Below are positions 22,029 through 33,198 of a stretch of DNA of 64,000 bases, in pieces (within the stretch, counting starts at the first letter, position 1; each line of letters starts with the position of its first letter). Origin of the DNA: Phlyctochytrium arcticum (Eukaryota > Chytridiomycota > Chytridiomycetes > Chytridiales > Chytridiaceae); assembly GCA_025602905.1 (NCBI GenBank), contig JAHLKI010000010.1, positions 558,001 to 622,000 of the forward strand. Direction: 5' to 3'. The translations under genes and the position numbers were made by a program. The notes under the pieces were generated by a model. It did not search any database, was not told the origin of the DNA, and saw only the letters and a program-made list of their open reading frames with translations.

Positions 22029-23244
22029 ATGCCCTCGGCTCCCCCGGTTCAGAAACAACAGATCAGAGCTGCCCTCACTGCCTTCTCACGCCCCTCTGCC
22101 TCTGCCATTGCCCTCACTGTCCGTCGCATCATGACATCTTTACTGGCCCGCACGCCCTACGCGGCCGGAATCCTGGTGGTTTGCCTCTTTTTGTTTCGCC
22201 GCTACCAACGATTTCGCTTCTTTGCCCGCCTACTAGCCTACATTATTACCTTGACCATCTCATGTATTGTTGGAATCACGGTTTCGCCATTTATGTGGGC
22301 CGTCGGCCAACCTGGACTCATCAATTGGATCGTGGGAAAAACGTTTCTGACATTGGGATCATTTGCAACGGGACTCAGATTCAAAGTGGAGGGCAAGGAG
22401 CATCTCCAGAACACACCTCTGCCCTCGGTTTTGGTCTGCAACCACCAAACCTCATTAGATCTTTTGTCGATGTACGGTCTTGATGACAGTCTAGTTCATG
22501 GCCGGTACTGACCGTTATTGCAGGGGTACAGTGATGCCGCGTAATTGTGTGGTGATGGGTAAAAAATCCATCAAGTACTTGCCCATTCTCGGCTGGTTCA
22601 GTGAGTTCTGCACTGCTTTTTATTTATTTAGTTGGACAAGTTGAGACTTACGCAAATTGTTGCAGTGGCCCTCGCCAACAACGTATTTATTGACCGCAAG
22701 AACCGAGGCCACGCAATCGAGACTATGGCTAAAGTTGCTGTATACCTTGAAGAGCACAAGGTAAATGCCAACCTGCTCGGTGGACCATGAGACCGTGTCT
22801 CATTAACGAAAACGTTGAAACGATAGTATGGTTTGTGGCTGTTCCCAGAAGGCACGCGATCTCATCAAAAGGATGACACGCTGCTTCCTTTCAAGAAGGG
22901 GGCCTTCCACCTTGCTGTACAAGGTCAAATCCCCGTTATCCCAATCGTTATTTCGACGTATGCCCCCGTATACAACGAGTCGCAATATCTGTTTGAAGCA
23001 GGTGAAATTACTGTTCGAGGTAAGGCAGGGCATTTTCTCATCCCGGATTCGCATTTTTGACAAATTTTGCGTACTAGTTTTGCCGCCAATACAAACCAAA
23101 GGGCTAACCTCGGCCGACGTGGACAAGTTGCTCAATGATACCCGCGACGCAATGGGCGAAGCATTGCGCTCCATCAAATCTACCCCAAGCAAGCGTTTGC
23201 CACCACCACCTGCTGGAAGCAAGAAGGCCGTCAAAGCAGAGTAG
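22029..23244 (+). CDS. SLC1: 1-acyl-sn-glycerol-3-phosphate acyltransferase (Slc1/PlsC family)
   Basis: Acylates lysophosphatidic acid to phosphatidic acid, the substrate of the lipin encoded just upstream. Five exons. Hydrophobic N-terminus (GILVVCLFLFRR; LLAYIITLTISCIVG). Motif I is NHQTSLDLLSM (NHxxxxD, catalytic His), followed after the intron by GTVMPRNCVVMGKKSIKYLP and ILGWFMALANNVFIDRKNRG. The FPEGTRSHQKDDTLLPFKKG block binds the acceptor, and IPVIPIVIS follows. The tail is basic (STPSKRLPPPPAGSKKAVKA). The first intron most likely starts at GTACGG within the ATG-Tyr region and ends TATTGCAG; this restores the spacing seen in yeast Slc1. The start at 22029 is preferred; ATGs at 21933 and 22131 are alternatives. 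Confidence 0.92.
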
Positions 23245-23716
23245 AAAACCCAATCGACATTACCTCTCACCATACACGGATTTAGTGTTACCCCAAGTTT
23301 TTTTTTGCCATGGAGTAGCGTATCTAGATCTACATTGCGCGTTCTACCCCCACCCTTCCCACCTCACGTAAAACCTTTTTTATTCGTTTTGTAATTCTGC
23401 TTCTCTTTGCATAGCTTTCTTTTTTTCGTAGCTTGCCTTTTCGTACGTCCCCACTCATAGCATAAATTTATTACAACCTTTCCAAGTTCCAACCCAGCAA
23501 CATTTGACATGACCATTTATTGTACCTAGCTCGTCTCTTGTTACCGGATGGTGGGTTCAAGATTTTTGCAACTTTGCCATCGCTAGGCCAGACACTCCGC
23601 AGACACTGCCGTGAAGACACTGGCTACTGTGGCAGTCTTTGCCGGGGGGCGTCAGCTTCTCCACAGAAGTTTTATTCTCACCGTTCGTCTCCAAAACGTT
23701 TTATTCCCACACACCA
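23245..23716. other. Spacer and upstream part of tandem duplicate unit 1
   Basis: T-rich 3' sequence of the acyltransferase gene up to about 23580, then sequence shared with the region ahead of the next gene copy (CAGACACTC, AAGACACTGG, GCGTCAGCTTCTCCACAGAA words), so promoters were copied with the genes. Confidence 0.5.
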
Positions 23717-24367
23717 ATGTATTTCATCCGGAGCAATGAATGGGAAAGCCAGAGGGAAGACTCCGGGGAGGACCAGGGGGAAGACTCCGAGCAGGACTCC
23801 CAGGAAGACTCCGGTGGGGACCAGGGCGAAGACTCCAGGGAAGACTCGGAAGAAAAGTCCTTCTTCTGGCGCGCCTTTGAGTTCAGGCATGCCCCAGACC
23901 TACCCATCAGCCTTCGGGTTTACTATGAACCAAACTACTATGCAGGCTCTGAAGATTTGGTCACAATCTATGAAAAATATCACGAGGGAGGCTTCTTCCC
24001 CGCCGTCCGAGAATTTCTAGCGAACCTCGACATCGTGAAAGAACGAGAAGTACTCGAATCAGTGCGGGAGACTTCGGAAGACCGGCGAGACATTTTCTGT
24101 TGCATGTTGCCCCGGGACTCTTGGGAGAGTACAGCAAAGCAGATCGCCGAGGCTCTGGAGCGGCAAACATTGATCTGGAGACTCAGGACACCGTTAAAAT
24201 TGAGCATACTTGTGCGAAAGGCATTATCGGACAAGTACGTTTTGATCCATGCGGTTTTGGCTTTTGCGGCGATCCATGGAGTGGAAAGAACCAAGGGTGT
24301 CTTGGAGGCCTTTGAGCTCCTCTCGGACCAGGGGGATAGCAAATCCTGTGATTTGGACAGTTTGTAG
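23717..24367 (+). CDS. Unknown protein, tandem copy A
   Basis: Not recognised. About 216 residues, one exon, starting MYFIRSNEWESQREDSGEDQ. A Ser/Asp/Glu/Gln repeat tract (DSGEDQGEDSEQDSQEDS) covers residues 14-44 and is absent from copy B. The conserved part contains WRAFEFRHAPDLPISLRVYY, FLANLDIVKEREV, DRRDIFCCMLPRDSWESTAK, LRTPLKLSILVRKALSD and AIHGVERTKGVLEAFELLSD. Amphipathic helices are likely; no signal peptide, metal motif or membrane span is seen. Copy B next door shares most residues, showing a recent tandem duplication. The intact frames and conserved protein suggest both copies are, or recently were, functional. Function unknown. Confidence 0.65.
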   Translation: MYFIRSNEWESQREDSGEDQGEDSEQDSQEDSGGDQGEDSREDSEEKSFFWRAFEFRHAPDLPISLRVYYEPNYYAGSEDLVTIYEKYHEGGFFPAVREFLANLDIVKEREVLESVRETSEDRRDIFCCMLPRDSWESTAKQIAEALERQTLIWRLRTPLKLSILVRKALSDKYVLIHAVLAFAAIHGVERTKGVLEAFELLSDQGDSKSCDLDSL

Positions 24368-24755
24368 ATTGGCTTTCGTAGGTAGGATGTGATGCGCAGA
24401 GAGGACATGCACGCACCCACCACGATCTACCAAGAAACATTGAGATTTTTTTCATCCTAGAATATAAAAAATGGGGTTGAGCGAACCATGTCGCATAATT
24501 GTGCTGTGTAAAAACCACATACGCACCCCTCTGCCCAATAATACAGACAAGGTAGTGCTCCCATCACAATGTTTTCTTTCCAACAGCATGCATTTGATAG
24601 GCATTCAACAGACACTCTGTAGACACTTTCGAGAAGACACTGGTTGCCGTGGCAGCCTTTGCACCACAAAAATTAACAACTGGGAGGCGTCAGCTTCTCC
24701 ACAGAAGTTTTTATTCTCACCGTTCTTCCCCAAAAAGTTTTATTCCCACGGACCA

Positions 24756-25451
24756 ATGTATTTCATCGAGACCAGTCAATGGAAAGAACGTGAAGGAACG
24801 CCCTTCTTCACCTGGCGCGCCTTTGAATACAAACATGCCCCCGACCTACCCATCAGCTTACGAATCTACTATGGTGTACCAAACTGGGATCCAGAATATC
24901 AACAAGAATCAGAATTGGCCCAAATCTATGAAGAATGTCACGAAGGAAGCTTCTTCACCGCCGTCCAAGAATTTCTAGCGAACCTCGACATCGTTAAAGA
25001 ACGGGAGGTAGCCGAACCGGTGCGGGGGTCTCGCCGGACTCGGGGTGCGGGCCAGTGCAGTCAGGCCAGCGGGCGGGCTGCGTCTGATGCGCAGTATTAT
25101 ATGTCCCCCGAACCACGAGAGACTTGGCAAGACCGGCGAGACATTTTCTGTTGCATGTTGCCCCAGGACTCTTGGAGGACTACAGCAAAGAAAATCGCTG
25201 AAGCTCTGGAGCGGCAGGCTTTAGAGGTCTGGAGGCTAAGGACACCATTAAAGTTGAGCATACTTGTGCGAAGGGCATTATCGGAGAAGTCCGTTTTCGT
25301 CACTGCGGTTTTGGCTTTTGTGGCGATTCATGGAGTGGAAAGAACCAATGGTGTGTTGGAAGCCTTTGAGCTCCTCTCAGACCCGGAGGATACCAAGTCC
25401 TGTGAGTTGGACAGTTTGAACACTTTGTGGAGGACTTGCAGGCACCCGTGA
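24756..25451 (+). CDS. Unknown protein, tandem copy B
   Basis: Paralog of the preceding gene, about 231 residues, starting MYFIETSQWKEREG. Shared blocks are WRAFEYKHAPDLPISLRIYY, FLANLDIVKEREV, DRRDIFCCMLPQDSW and LRTPLKLSILVRRALSE. It lacks the acidic repeat of copy A but has an in-frame insertion of about 31 residues after PVRG (GSRRTRGAGQCSQASGRAAS onward), GC-rich and unlike the rest, and ends 14 residues later than copy A (NTLWRTCRHP). The insertion could be a retained short intron, though its borders are not clearly GT-AG. Function unknown. Confidence 0.65.
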   Translation: MYFIETSQWKEREGTPFFTWRAFEYKHAPDLPISLRIYYGVPNWDPEYQQESELAQIYEECHEGSFFTAVQEFLANLDIVKEREVAEPVRGSRRTRGAGQCSQASGRAASDAQYYMSPEPRETWQDRRDIFCCMLPQDSWRTTAKKIAEALERQALEVWRLRTPLKLSILVRRALSEKSVFVTAVLAFVAIHGVERTNGVLEAFELLSDPEDTKSCELDSLNTLWRTCRHP

Positions 25452-25680
25452 GGCACCCGTTTGTATCGGCAAGAAACATTTAGATTTTTTCATCCTTGAA
25501 TATAAAAAAAATGGGGTTGAGCGAACCACACCGCTCAGGAGTAAGCCTCGTTGAGTTACAATTTCCCTTCTCAAAAGCGAGAAAACAAAACCGCAATCGC
25601 ATAACTGTGCTATAACAAACCACATCCGCCCCATCCGCAACCCCTCTGGCCAATCACAGGCAAGATAGTGCTCCCATATG

Positions 25681-26233
25681 CAGAAAATCCTACTTTAGCC
25701 TCCCATCAAACATCTCTTTCAATCCCACACTGGCCGGAACCACCAACACCGCCGGCTGACTTGCGTCTTCTTTGCCTACAGCGGGAATGGCCCAACAACC
25801 AGGCAGGGGTCCCCAAGATGCTCAACAGTTTAAGAGTCACGTCCATAGAAAGTTTGCAATGTGAAACAGGATAACAATCTTGTCCTGGCCGTGAAACGAG
25901 GTGGGGAACCGAGGTTGCGAGGCGGATATGGACCCGCGGCGAACGGCGAACACTTTCTGTCCCGGGTTCGAGGACTTTCCCCGAAGCGACTGGAAAAAAA
26001 GAAATGCGGAAATGCATCCTTTTCCGTATGTGGTGCTTCGAACGCGATTCTCCGAGATGGTGTGGTCCGCTAACCGGTAACAAAATCCAACGGTCGCTCT
26101 TTTTTTATACCGCTCGAGAAGCAGGTGGCGCGGGGTGCACGTGAAGCCTTTTGTTGCTATGGGGACCGAAATGGATCTTGAAAGTTGTCGAAACTCTCAA
26201 CAAAATCGACATTATATCGGCAAGACACACAAG
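25681..26233. other. Intergenic, upstream of mitochondrial uL5
   Basis: About 550 bases. A run of T with TATACC near 26100-26110 may be a promoter element. Open frames here (for example 25706-26083 on the minus strand) lack family features. No gene supported. Confidence 0.4.
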
Positions 26234-27464
26234 ATGCGAGGACGAATATCAGCGCAAGCGTGGGTCGGGCGAGTAGCGCCATGGCGGACGACTTCATTGT
26301 CCAAGAGATGCTCGATTGTTGCCGCACGATCTGCGTCAAGTGCGATCCAGTCAACCAATATACCACAAGATTCCACCACCCCACCACCCATTTCCCGACC
26401 CCGCCTCGAGGAACACTACTACAACACCCTTCTCGAAGACCTCCTCGTCCTCACCTACGACCATTCCTCCCCTACCGCATCCCTCGAGCACCTCTCCTCC
26501 AACAAAGAATGGTCCCGCTCACTCCCTAACCACCCGCTCGAAAAACTCTACTCGAAACCCATTGAGCGCCTCCCGACCTTTCCACACTCGGAAACGACTA
26601 CGAATTTACTGAGCAGGGAGAATGCCGTCGTCAAGACTCAAAAGCTGAAACAGAAGTTCAGGGTCGGGTTCCGGAATCCGATTGATTATACACCGGTCAG
26701 CAAAGAGGATTTGGAGGCGAGGGAGCCTGCACCACCCCCAAAACCGTATGCGCCATTGCCGTCGCGTATGCCGGTCCCCAGTAAGGTCGTACTCCGGATC
26801 TACAGTAAAGCCGCTGTGCAAAACAAGTAAGTCTTAACCCCACACTTTTCATTTTTTATACATGTGCCTAATCTTGATCGACAGAACAATCCTGTTGTCC
26901 GCCATCATGTCCCTGCAAGCAATCACGGGTGTACGTGCCCACCCCCTCTTTGCCGAAACTGGCGACGCCGCCGCTAAAATCCGAGAGGGTATGCCCGTTG
27001 GCGCCATCTGCACGCTCACCGGTCCAGCCATGTACACCTTTCTCGACAAGACGATCCAAACCGTCCTTCCCCGCCTCCGTGAATGGCAAGGCGTCAACCC
27101 CGTCTCATCCAATTTGCTCGACGATAGTAACCCCGGCACCTTGGCCTTCAACCTCCCCGCTGCCGCAATCGGTCTCTACCCCGACATTGAACCCCATTTC
27201 GACATGTACCCCCGTCTCTTTGACACGGATATCATTATTCAGACTACCGCCCCGACAGAACGGGAAGCTGTGCTCTGCCTGAGCGGGTTCCAGATGCCGT
27301 TCTTGAACAAACGGGAAGTCCTGACGGAAGAAGAGGTGGAGAGCTCGGACCCGTGGGCCAAATTCAGAAAGCCCAAGACGCGAGAGGAGCGTAAAGCTAT
27401 GGCGGAAAAGAAGAAGGCTAGTGGAGGTGCCTTTGCTGCCGCCGCGAAAGCAGCCCAAAAGTAA
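26234..27464 (+). CDS. MRPL7: Mitochondrial ribosomal protein uL5m (Mrpl7)
   Basis: Protein of the mitochondrial large ribosomal subunit that binds 5S-like rRNA elements near the central protuberance. Exons 26234-26826 and 26885-27464 join in phase to about 390 residues. The N-terminus MRGRISAQAWVGRVAPWRTT is Arg-rich without acidic residues, a good matrix-targeting peptide. The ribosomal L5 domain spans the splice: KVVLRIYSKAAVQNKTILLS, then SLQAITGVRAHPLFAETGDA, REGMPVGAICTLTGPAMYTF and VLPRLREWQGV, ending LCLSGFQMPF as in yeast Mrpl7. The C-terminus is Lys/Ala-rich. The start at 26234 was chosen because it opens the targeting peptide; an upstream in-frame ATG at 26135 would place acidic residues there. 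Confidence 0.9.
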
Positions 27465-27615
27465 ACCTTTCAGCCTCACTTCGTCTAACCTACTCTACAC
27501 TTCTCTGTTTCCTTTTCTCCAATCACGCTGCATGTAAATTAAAATGAAGATTCTTATATATAACTACAAGTCTCAGATAGGATCAGATACAGTTTAAGAA
27601 TTTGAAGCAGGATTT

Positions 27616-30600
27616 TCAAGCCAATGTAGCCCGTCCCCCAACCTCAACATTCTCCGCTCCGCCTCCCGCAAATCCCTCATACATTCGTCTCAAGCGCCCG
27701 ACTTCCTCTTTGGACAGCGACGCATGAGTTTGGGCGAGTGCAGACCGGACATGATTGACCGTGATCAATGTGCGTGGGCGAGGGACCGTTGGTTGATGGG
27801 AAGAGGTGGAAGTGGATGGGACATCGTTGAGATGGGATTTGATGGTTGAATGGAGGGATTCAATCTAGTACAACCATTTAGTTTCGTTGTGACCATTGCA
27901 CCAATCTAGAATAACTTACCCGTTTCGCAACGGCTCCCCGCTCCGCGGCCGTCATATCCACCTCTTCTCTTTCCCGCACAACCACAAATTCCACCCCTTC
28001 ATCCTCCCGTTTCTCTCCCCCACTGCTACCAGTAGCATCCAGTACAGAATGGACAGCCTCTACTTGGGCATTATACAATAACGCCTGCAAATCGGCCCCT
28101 GAGAAGCCGTCCGTTTCGGCGGCGAGGTCAGGTAGGTCGATGGTGGGTTCCAAGTCGAGTTTTCCGGCGACGGCCTGGAGGATGCTGAGGCGGTCGGAGG
28201 GGGAGGGCATGTCGCAGAGTAAGGATTTGTCGAGTCGACCGGGGCGGAGTAGGGCTGGGTCGATTAGCTCGGGACGGCTGGTAGCAGCCAAGACATAAAC
28301 CCCCGTTCCAGCCCCCTCAGCTCCATCCATCAACGTCAACATCTGATTCACAACCCGATCCGTGACACCCGTATGATCCTGTCCTCGCCGGGGCGCAATC
28401 GCTTCAAACTCGTCGAAAAATAAAACACAGGGTGCAGCCGCCCGGGCTCGGGCAAAGAGATCGCGAACGGATTGCTCACTGGCGCCAATATACTTGTTGA
28501 GGAGTTCGGGGCCTTTGACGGAAATGAAATTGAGGCCGCATTCTTGGGCTACTGCGCTGGCCAACAGTGTTTTTCCGCAACCTGGGAAGCCATAGAGGAG
28601 TAATCTGGTTTGTTGATTTAGCGGTGAGGCTAGGATTGCGGATGAAAAGAGAAGTATTCATACCCTGATCGCAACCGTAATGTACAGTTGGCAAAGATCT
28701 TGGCGTACTTGGTGGGCCACTCTAGCGTTTCCAGCAAAGTCCGTTTCACATACTCCAAACCTATTCGCACGCACCAGTGAGTCAAGACTACCGCACACAA
28801 ACAACACATGTTGATTTAAACATACCTCCAATATCATTCCACGACACATCCGAGTTCTTTTCCAGCTTGACACCGCGGAGGGCCGCCGGCATGTACCCGT
28901 CCCGAGCACGCTCAAAATCGTCTTTTTGAACAATAACATTACTTGCACCAGTTCCCGATTCGATTGTGCGGAGGGCTGCTTCGTGCAATGTACGGTCCAG
29001 AAGGGTTACAATGTCGGCCGGACTGTAGCCTTCGGTGTCGCCCGCTATCGTGGATAAATCAAGGGTGGGGAGACTTGTGTGCAGCGGTGGGGGACCATTT
29101 GAAATAAGCGTACGCAAAATCTGGGATTAAACAGATGAGTATCAGTCCAGCGGCAATTAACTCATGATAAAAACCTCTTCACGCTGTTTCTTGCTAGGAG
29201 GAAGAATCTGCACCACGTCCCCAAATACATGGCTTTCAATGACGAGTGGATGCAGACTAGCCCGCTCTCGACCCGTCCCAACCAAAACGACAGTCTCCCC
29301 TTTTCCGCTGCTCATCAATTCCACAAAGACTTCAGCCAACTGCCGGCTCCGAGATGTATCCGTGTTTTCTTGTTCGGCGGGAAGGAGCTTATCCAAGTCG
29401 TCCAGGACGAGAATGGTGGGGGAACGCGCACGCGCATCGTCGAGCAATGTGCCCAAGTGGTCTTTGATTTTGGCGATGGGCTCATTTGAAAAGGTGGCAC
29501 AATTGACGTATTTGACATCTGCCAATGGGGAGGTTTAGCATACTTGTCTCTTTGTGGCGCTAGTCTGGTCGTGGGGAACCGTACATGCCAGTGTCTCTTG
29601 ATCCATGCCCAGTTCGTGCATGACTACCTTAACCAAACTTGATTTTCCGTTCCCGCGCCCACCATATACCAACATACCCCCCAAAGCTAAAAGATTGGTA
29701 AATACACAAGTTTCGAATTGTGACCGATAACTATCAGGAAACGTACCTGGAACAGCAATGGCTCGTCTCAGCAACCCTCGACTCAACCGATTCTTGAGTC
29801 CATCTCGCAATTCCTTGATCAAATCTCCCACACCCCCCAAAGCAGGCAACTCCTCCTGGCGCGCTGTACTGTCATCTGATGAGCTGCTATGTAATACAGG
29901 AGCCCCAGTCTCAATTTTCAGGTTGGCGATTTGCGCCGGGTTGATGAGGGCATACACTGGGTTGCTGTCGGATGCTGAAGTGGACGCCGATTTGGTCACA
30001 AGCCTGATGACCAGAGGTGGGGGTGGTGAGGCTGGTATGTCACGGCTGGGAAGTTGGATGGTCATGCCGGAAGTTAGAATAAATGGCCGGTCTTTTGGTG
30101 AAAGTTGCCGAATCATGTCTGCATGATTTGAGTCAGCTCTAAGCCCGAATATAATGGAAAAGCATACGTACTTTGAAAATCTTCCTTATACGTGTTGTCT
30201 TGAGAGGCACCCTTCCTATGAAAGATGATAATTCATAATGCGATTAAAACGCGGATTTACACTGAGGGCTTACTTTATGACTAGTGACTGCGGGGCTTTC
30301 GTGTGTACTTTATGCAGTGTGATCCCCTTCACTTCGACTGCTGTTTGTTCCACCCGCGTCAACCTGTCGACTGATTAGCCACCAAGTCTGAACTACACAG
30401 AAATGACACCTTAGCCTCACCTAATACGCACAAAATCAGCCAAGCGCAACGATCCCCGCACCGTCTGATCCACCCATGCGTGACCAATAGGTATACTATT
30501 CACAAAGTGGATGCGCGCAAATATGCCCCGGAGTGTTTGCTGGTCTTCCGGGGTGGAAGCTCCATCGGGTTGTTCTTCGGTGCTTGTAGGCTCGGCATTT

Positions 30601-31695
30601 TCCTTCTTTGCGCCGTTTTCGTCCTTTACGCCACGAGGTCCACGTACGTACACTACTGCGCCTTCTTCAATGTCTTCCGCCCACGTTCCACTGGACATCA
30701 AGACTTTGGGCACCCCATCCGCCATGTCTACTCCTGGTGCAAAGAAGGATGCGGGCAAGAGTCGAGCGCGTTTGACGGTCAGTCGCTTTTGGCATTTGGA
30801 GGATGGCGCGGAAGGTGGGAGAGCTTGAGCAGGGAGTGCAGATGCTGACTGCTGCCACCTAGTCTTGGGCGCGACAATGACCTCGGCATCAGTGTCCAGC
30901 TTGACGCAGGGAGCAGGTGGATTGATTTCGACTATACCAACCAAAAATCAAACCTTGGAATACTTTGTATACCGATCTTGTCAGAACTTACCGACTTTCA
31001 AACGAATCGTCGTTTGTCCGCCTACCCATACGACAATTACCTGATCTACACTTACAACGCGAATCTGATTCAGAAATTGCTCCTCCAGATATCCTGCATG
31101 CAGTTCCTGCATGTACGTCCAATTAGATCCGTTTGAGCGTAAGCAATGCAAACCCGTGTGCATACCAAGATTTCCCAATCGTCAGGGGTCAGCGGCTCAA
31201 CATGGACGGCAGTGCCCACTGTAACATCTTTGACAAAATCCACGTTGACCTAACCGTTGGCCATAAGCTTTCGGCAGATCTCTAGTAGTCTATACACAGA
31301 TAACTCACAGTTTGAGCCTCTCTCAACCCCCACACTCTGGCATATTCCCTATCTATCTCCAGGTACTCCATTTCTTCTCCCGGTGCCGCCAAAACATTCG
31401 TCGCCGCATTTTGTTTAGACTTCCTGGTTGATGATCCTCCAGCCCAGCCAAGGTAAGCAACTCTTTTCCCCGATTCAGATGATTTGTCTTTCCATTCAAC
31501 CGAAACAACGACTTGTCCAGCTTTGAGAGCCTAAAGGTGAGCCGACGAGCATAAACACTATGACCTTGGGAATTCTCAATGCCAACACTATAAACATACC
31601 GAGAACCGATCCCATAGGGCATTGGACCACGACGGAGGGAGATTGACAAAGGCCGAGTTCAAGGTGGCCAGGACCACCACTAGCTGGTGTCCCAT
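27616..31695 (-). CDS. PEX1: Peroxin-1 (PEX1), AAA ATPase of the peroxisomal export complex
   Basis: With Pex6 it forms the hexamer that extracts ubiquitinated Pex5 from the peroxisomal membrane. More than ten exons on the minus strand. The N-terminus ([20 protein letters not shown]) and the next exons ([40 protein letters not shown]) fit the PEX1 double-psi-barrel region. The D1 ATPase has Walker [10 protein letters not shown] and Walker [12 protein letters not shown]. The D2 ATPase has Walker [12 protein letters not shown], Walker [17 protein letters not shown] and second region of homology [20 protein letters not shown]. As usual for PEX1, D2 is fully canonical and D1 less so. The start at 31695 puts the conserved N-terminus first; an in-frame ATG at 31776 would add 27 unconserved residues. 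Confidence 0.93.
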
Positions 31696-32145
31696 TTTTC
31701 TGGTTCTTTTACGACAAATGACAGTTGGAAGGTTGAATTTCGGCGCATCTCGGCACAACTCGCGCGAAGATGACATGCGGCCAATTTGACCTTATTTGGC
31801 CAAATTACAGATCTTGCCTTGAGAAGTTGCAGTGGGAACTTTGGGAACTTGGAAAGCAGCCTGGAACAGAGCCTGGGAAGAGCATTTTAAGAGCAGTTGT
31901 GAACCCAGACAACCATCGATAGCTGTAGCTGAAGCGTCTCCGTCATGATTCCTCGGAATAAGCAAAACGGCCCGACAAGACTTGTCAGAGAAAGGGTTCT
32001 CTCATTATTGAACGACATATGATTTGCCAAGAAAGATTTACATAAAACAACCATACAAACTGAACGATGAATGAGAAGAAATTAAGTAATTGAATGGATA
32101 TATACTACAATGTCAAAAATTACACGAAAGGAGTTGAAACCAATT
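31696..32145. other. Intergenic between PEX1 and MET16
   Basis: About 450 bases holding the PEX1 promoter and MET16 3' end. A degenerate run of TGGGAACTTGGAAAGC and CTGGAACAGAGCCTGGGAAG near 31830-31885 looks like a small internal duplication. No gene seen. Confidence 0.4.
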
Positions 32146-33198
32146 CTACGACACGGCTGCGGATGCTGCAGAAGACAAGCCATCCTTCTTCTTCTTGGCT
32201 GCTTCGAGATAGGCGGCTCGCATCCGGAAATAGTCCTTGTGCAGACCACATTCCGTCTTGCCGGTTCCGCGCCATCGGCCCTCCCGTTCGCCCTCTCCAG
32301 CCCGCGTCGGTTGCGTCGAGTGTACATCGCCAATACTCTTGTACCCTTGGTCAATCAATGCATTGTATGGAACGTTGTGGGTTTGAATGTAAGACCAGAC
32401 TTGATCATAGTTCCATGATGCGAGAGCATTGATTTTTAGGAGGGGAGCACCGCCATGCGCAGCAGGTTCGAGTTCGAGAATAGGGATGGCAGATCGTTCA
32501 CCGTTTTGCGTGCGACGACGACCAGTAAAGTAGGCACGAACGCCAAGCGACGCGTACGCGCGTTGAGCGGGCTCAACTTTGACAAGATAATCGTAGACGT
32601 CCGGGTTGGTTTCCCACAAGTTTTTACCGTGACGGGTCTCAAAGTCGGAGCGGGAGGATGTTTCAGCGGGTTGGAAAGTGAAGAGGGGGGCATTGTAGTG
32701 GATTGCGGCACGTTGAGCAAGGGCCAGGGTTTCGGGAAAGTGGTAGAGGGTGTCAAGAAAGATGAGGGGGACGAGATGATTGGATGCCGCGTACGGGGAT
32801 GTAGTGGTGGGCTTGAGCATTGGCGAGCTGGCGGATGAGGAGCACGTCGTTTCTGAATCTTCCTCTTCTCCATCCGATGAAGAGGATTTCAAAGATGATG
32901 TTTTTGACGCTCCAACCCCAGACAAACGAAGGGACTGCGCATTTCGCGCAGCAGATGCTTTTGCAACCAAATCGAGAATGACACACCCGGTTGGTCCAAA
33001 GGCCGTGGTCTGAAAAAGGCCGGGGAGTGTTGTGATGGCCCATTCTACAATCTGCGGCGGCTCCAATTCTGCGAGGCGGGTGTTTAGAAAGTCGACATGC
33101 TCGGCGGAAAACAGCGGGGCCAAAGACGGCTTTGCAAGTGGGATAGCCTGAGAGTTCTGGGATGATTCTGCTGGTGCTGGTACTGAGGTAGGCGACAT
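32146..33198 (-). CDS. MET16: Phosphoadenylyl-sulfate (PAPS) reductase
   Basis: Reduces PAPS to sulfite with thioredoxin, in the cytosol, the step before sulfite reductase, whose beta subunit is encoded next door. Single exon, 350 residues. The substrate site appears as QTTAFGPTGCVILDLV, LIFLDTLYHFPETLALAQRA, YFTGRRRTQNGERS and LLKINALASWNYDQVWSYI. The catalytic cysteine motif is GTGKTECGLHKDYF (family KTECGLH). A Ser/Glu-rich insertion (about residues 95-125, SSSDGEEEDSETTCSSSASS) breaks the domain just after the first motif; bacterial and yeast proteins are shorter here. The start is the first ATG of the frame. Confidence 0.95.
   Translation of the reverse strand: MSPTSVPAPAESSQNSQAIPLAKPSLAPLFSAEHVDFLNTRLAELEPPQIVEWAITTLPGLFQTTAFGPTGCVILDLVAKASAARNAQSLRLSGVGASKTSSLKSSSSDGEEEDSETTCSSSASSPMLKPTTTSPYAASNHLVPLIFLDTLYHFPETLALAQRAAIHYNAPLFTFQPAETSSRSDFETRHGKNLWETNPDVYDYLVKVEPAQRAYASLGVRAYFTGRRRTQNGERSAIPILELEPAAHGGAPLLKINALASWNYDQVWSYIQTHNVPYNALIDQGYKSIGDVHSTQPTRAGEGEREGRWRGTGKTECGLHKDYFRMRAAYLEAAKKKKDGLSSAASAAVS

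Larger units (their letters stand above)
23588..25680 (+). repeat. Tandem duplication of a gene with its flanks, about 1.05 kb units
   Basis: Unit 1 (about 23588-24577) and unit 2 (about 24608-25680) align from upstream words (CAGACACTC..GCAGACACTGCC versus CAGACACTC..GTAGACACTTTC) through the gene to downstream words (AAGAAACATT, ATAAAAAATGGGGTTGAGCG, AGGTAGTGCTCCCAT versus AGATAGTGCTCCCAT). The duplicated segment therefore includes promoter, coding region and terminator. Confidence 0.85.
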
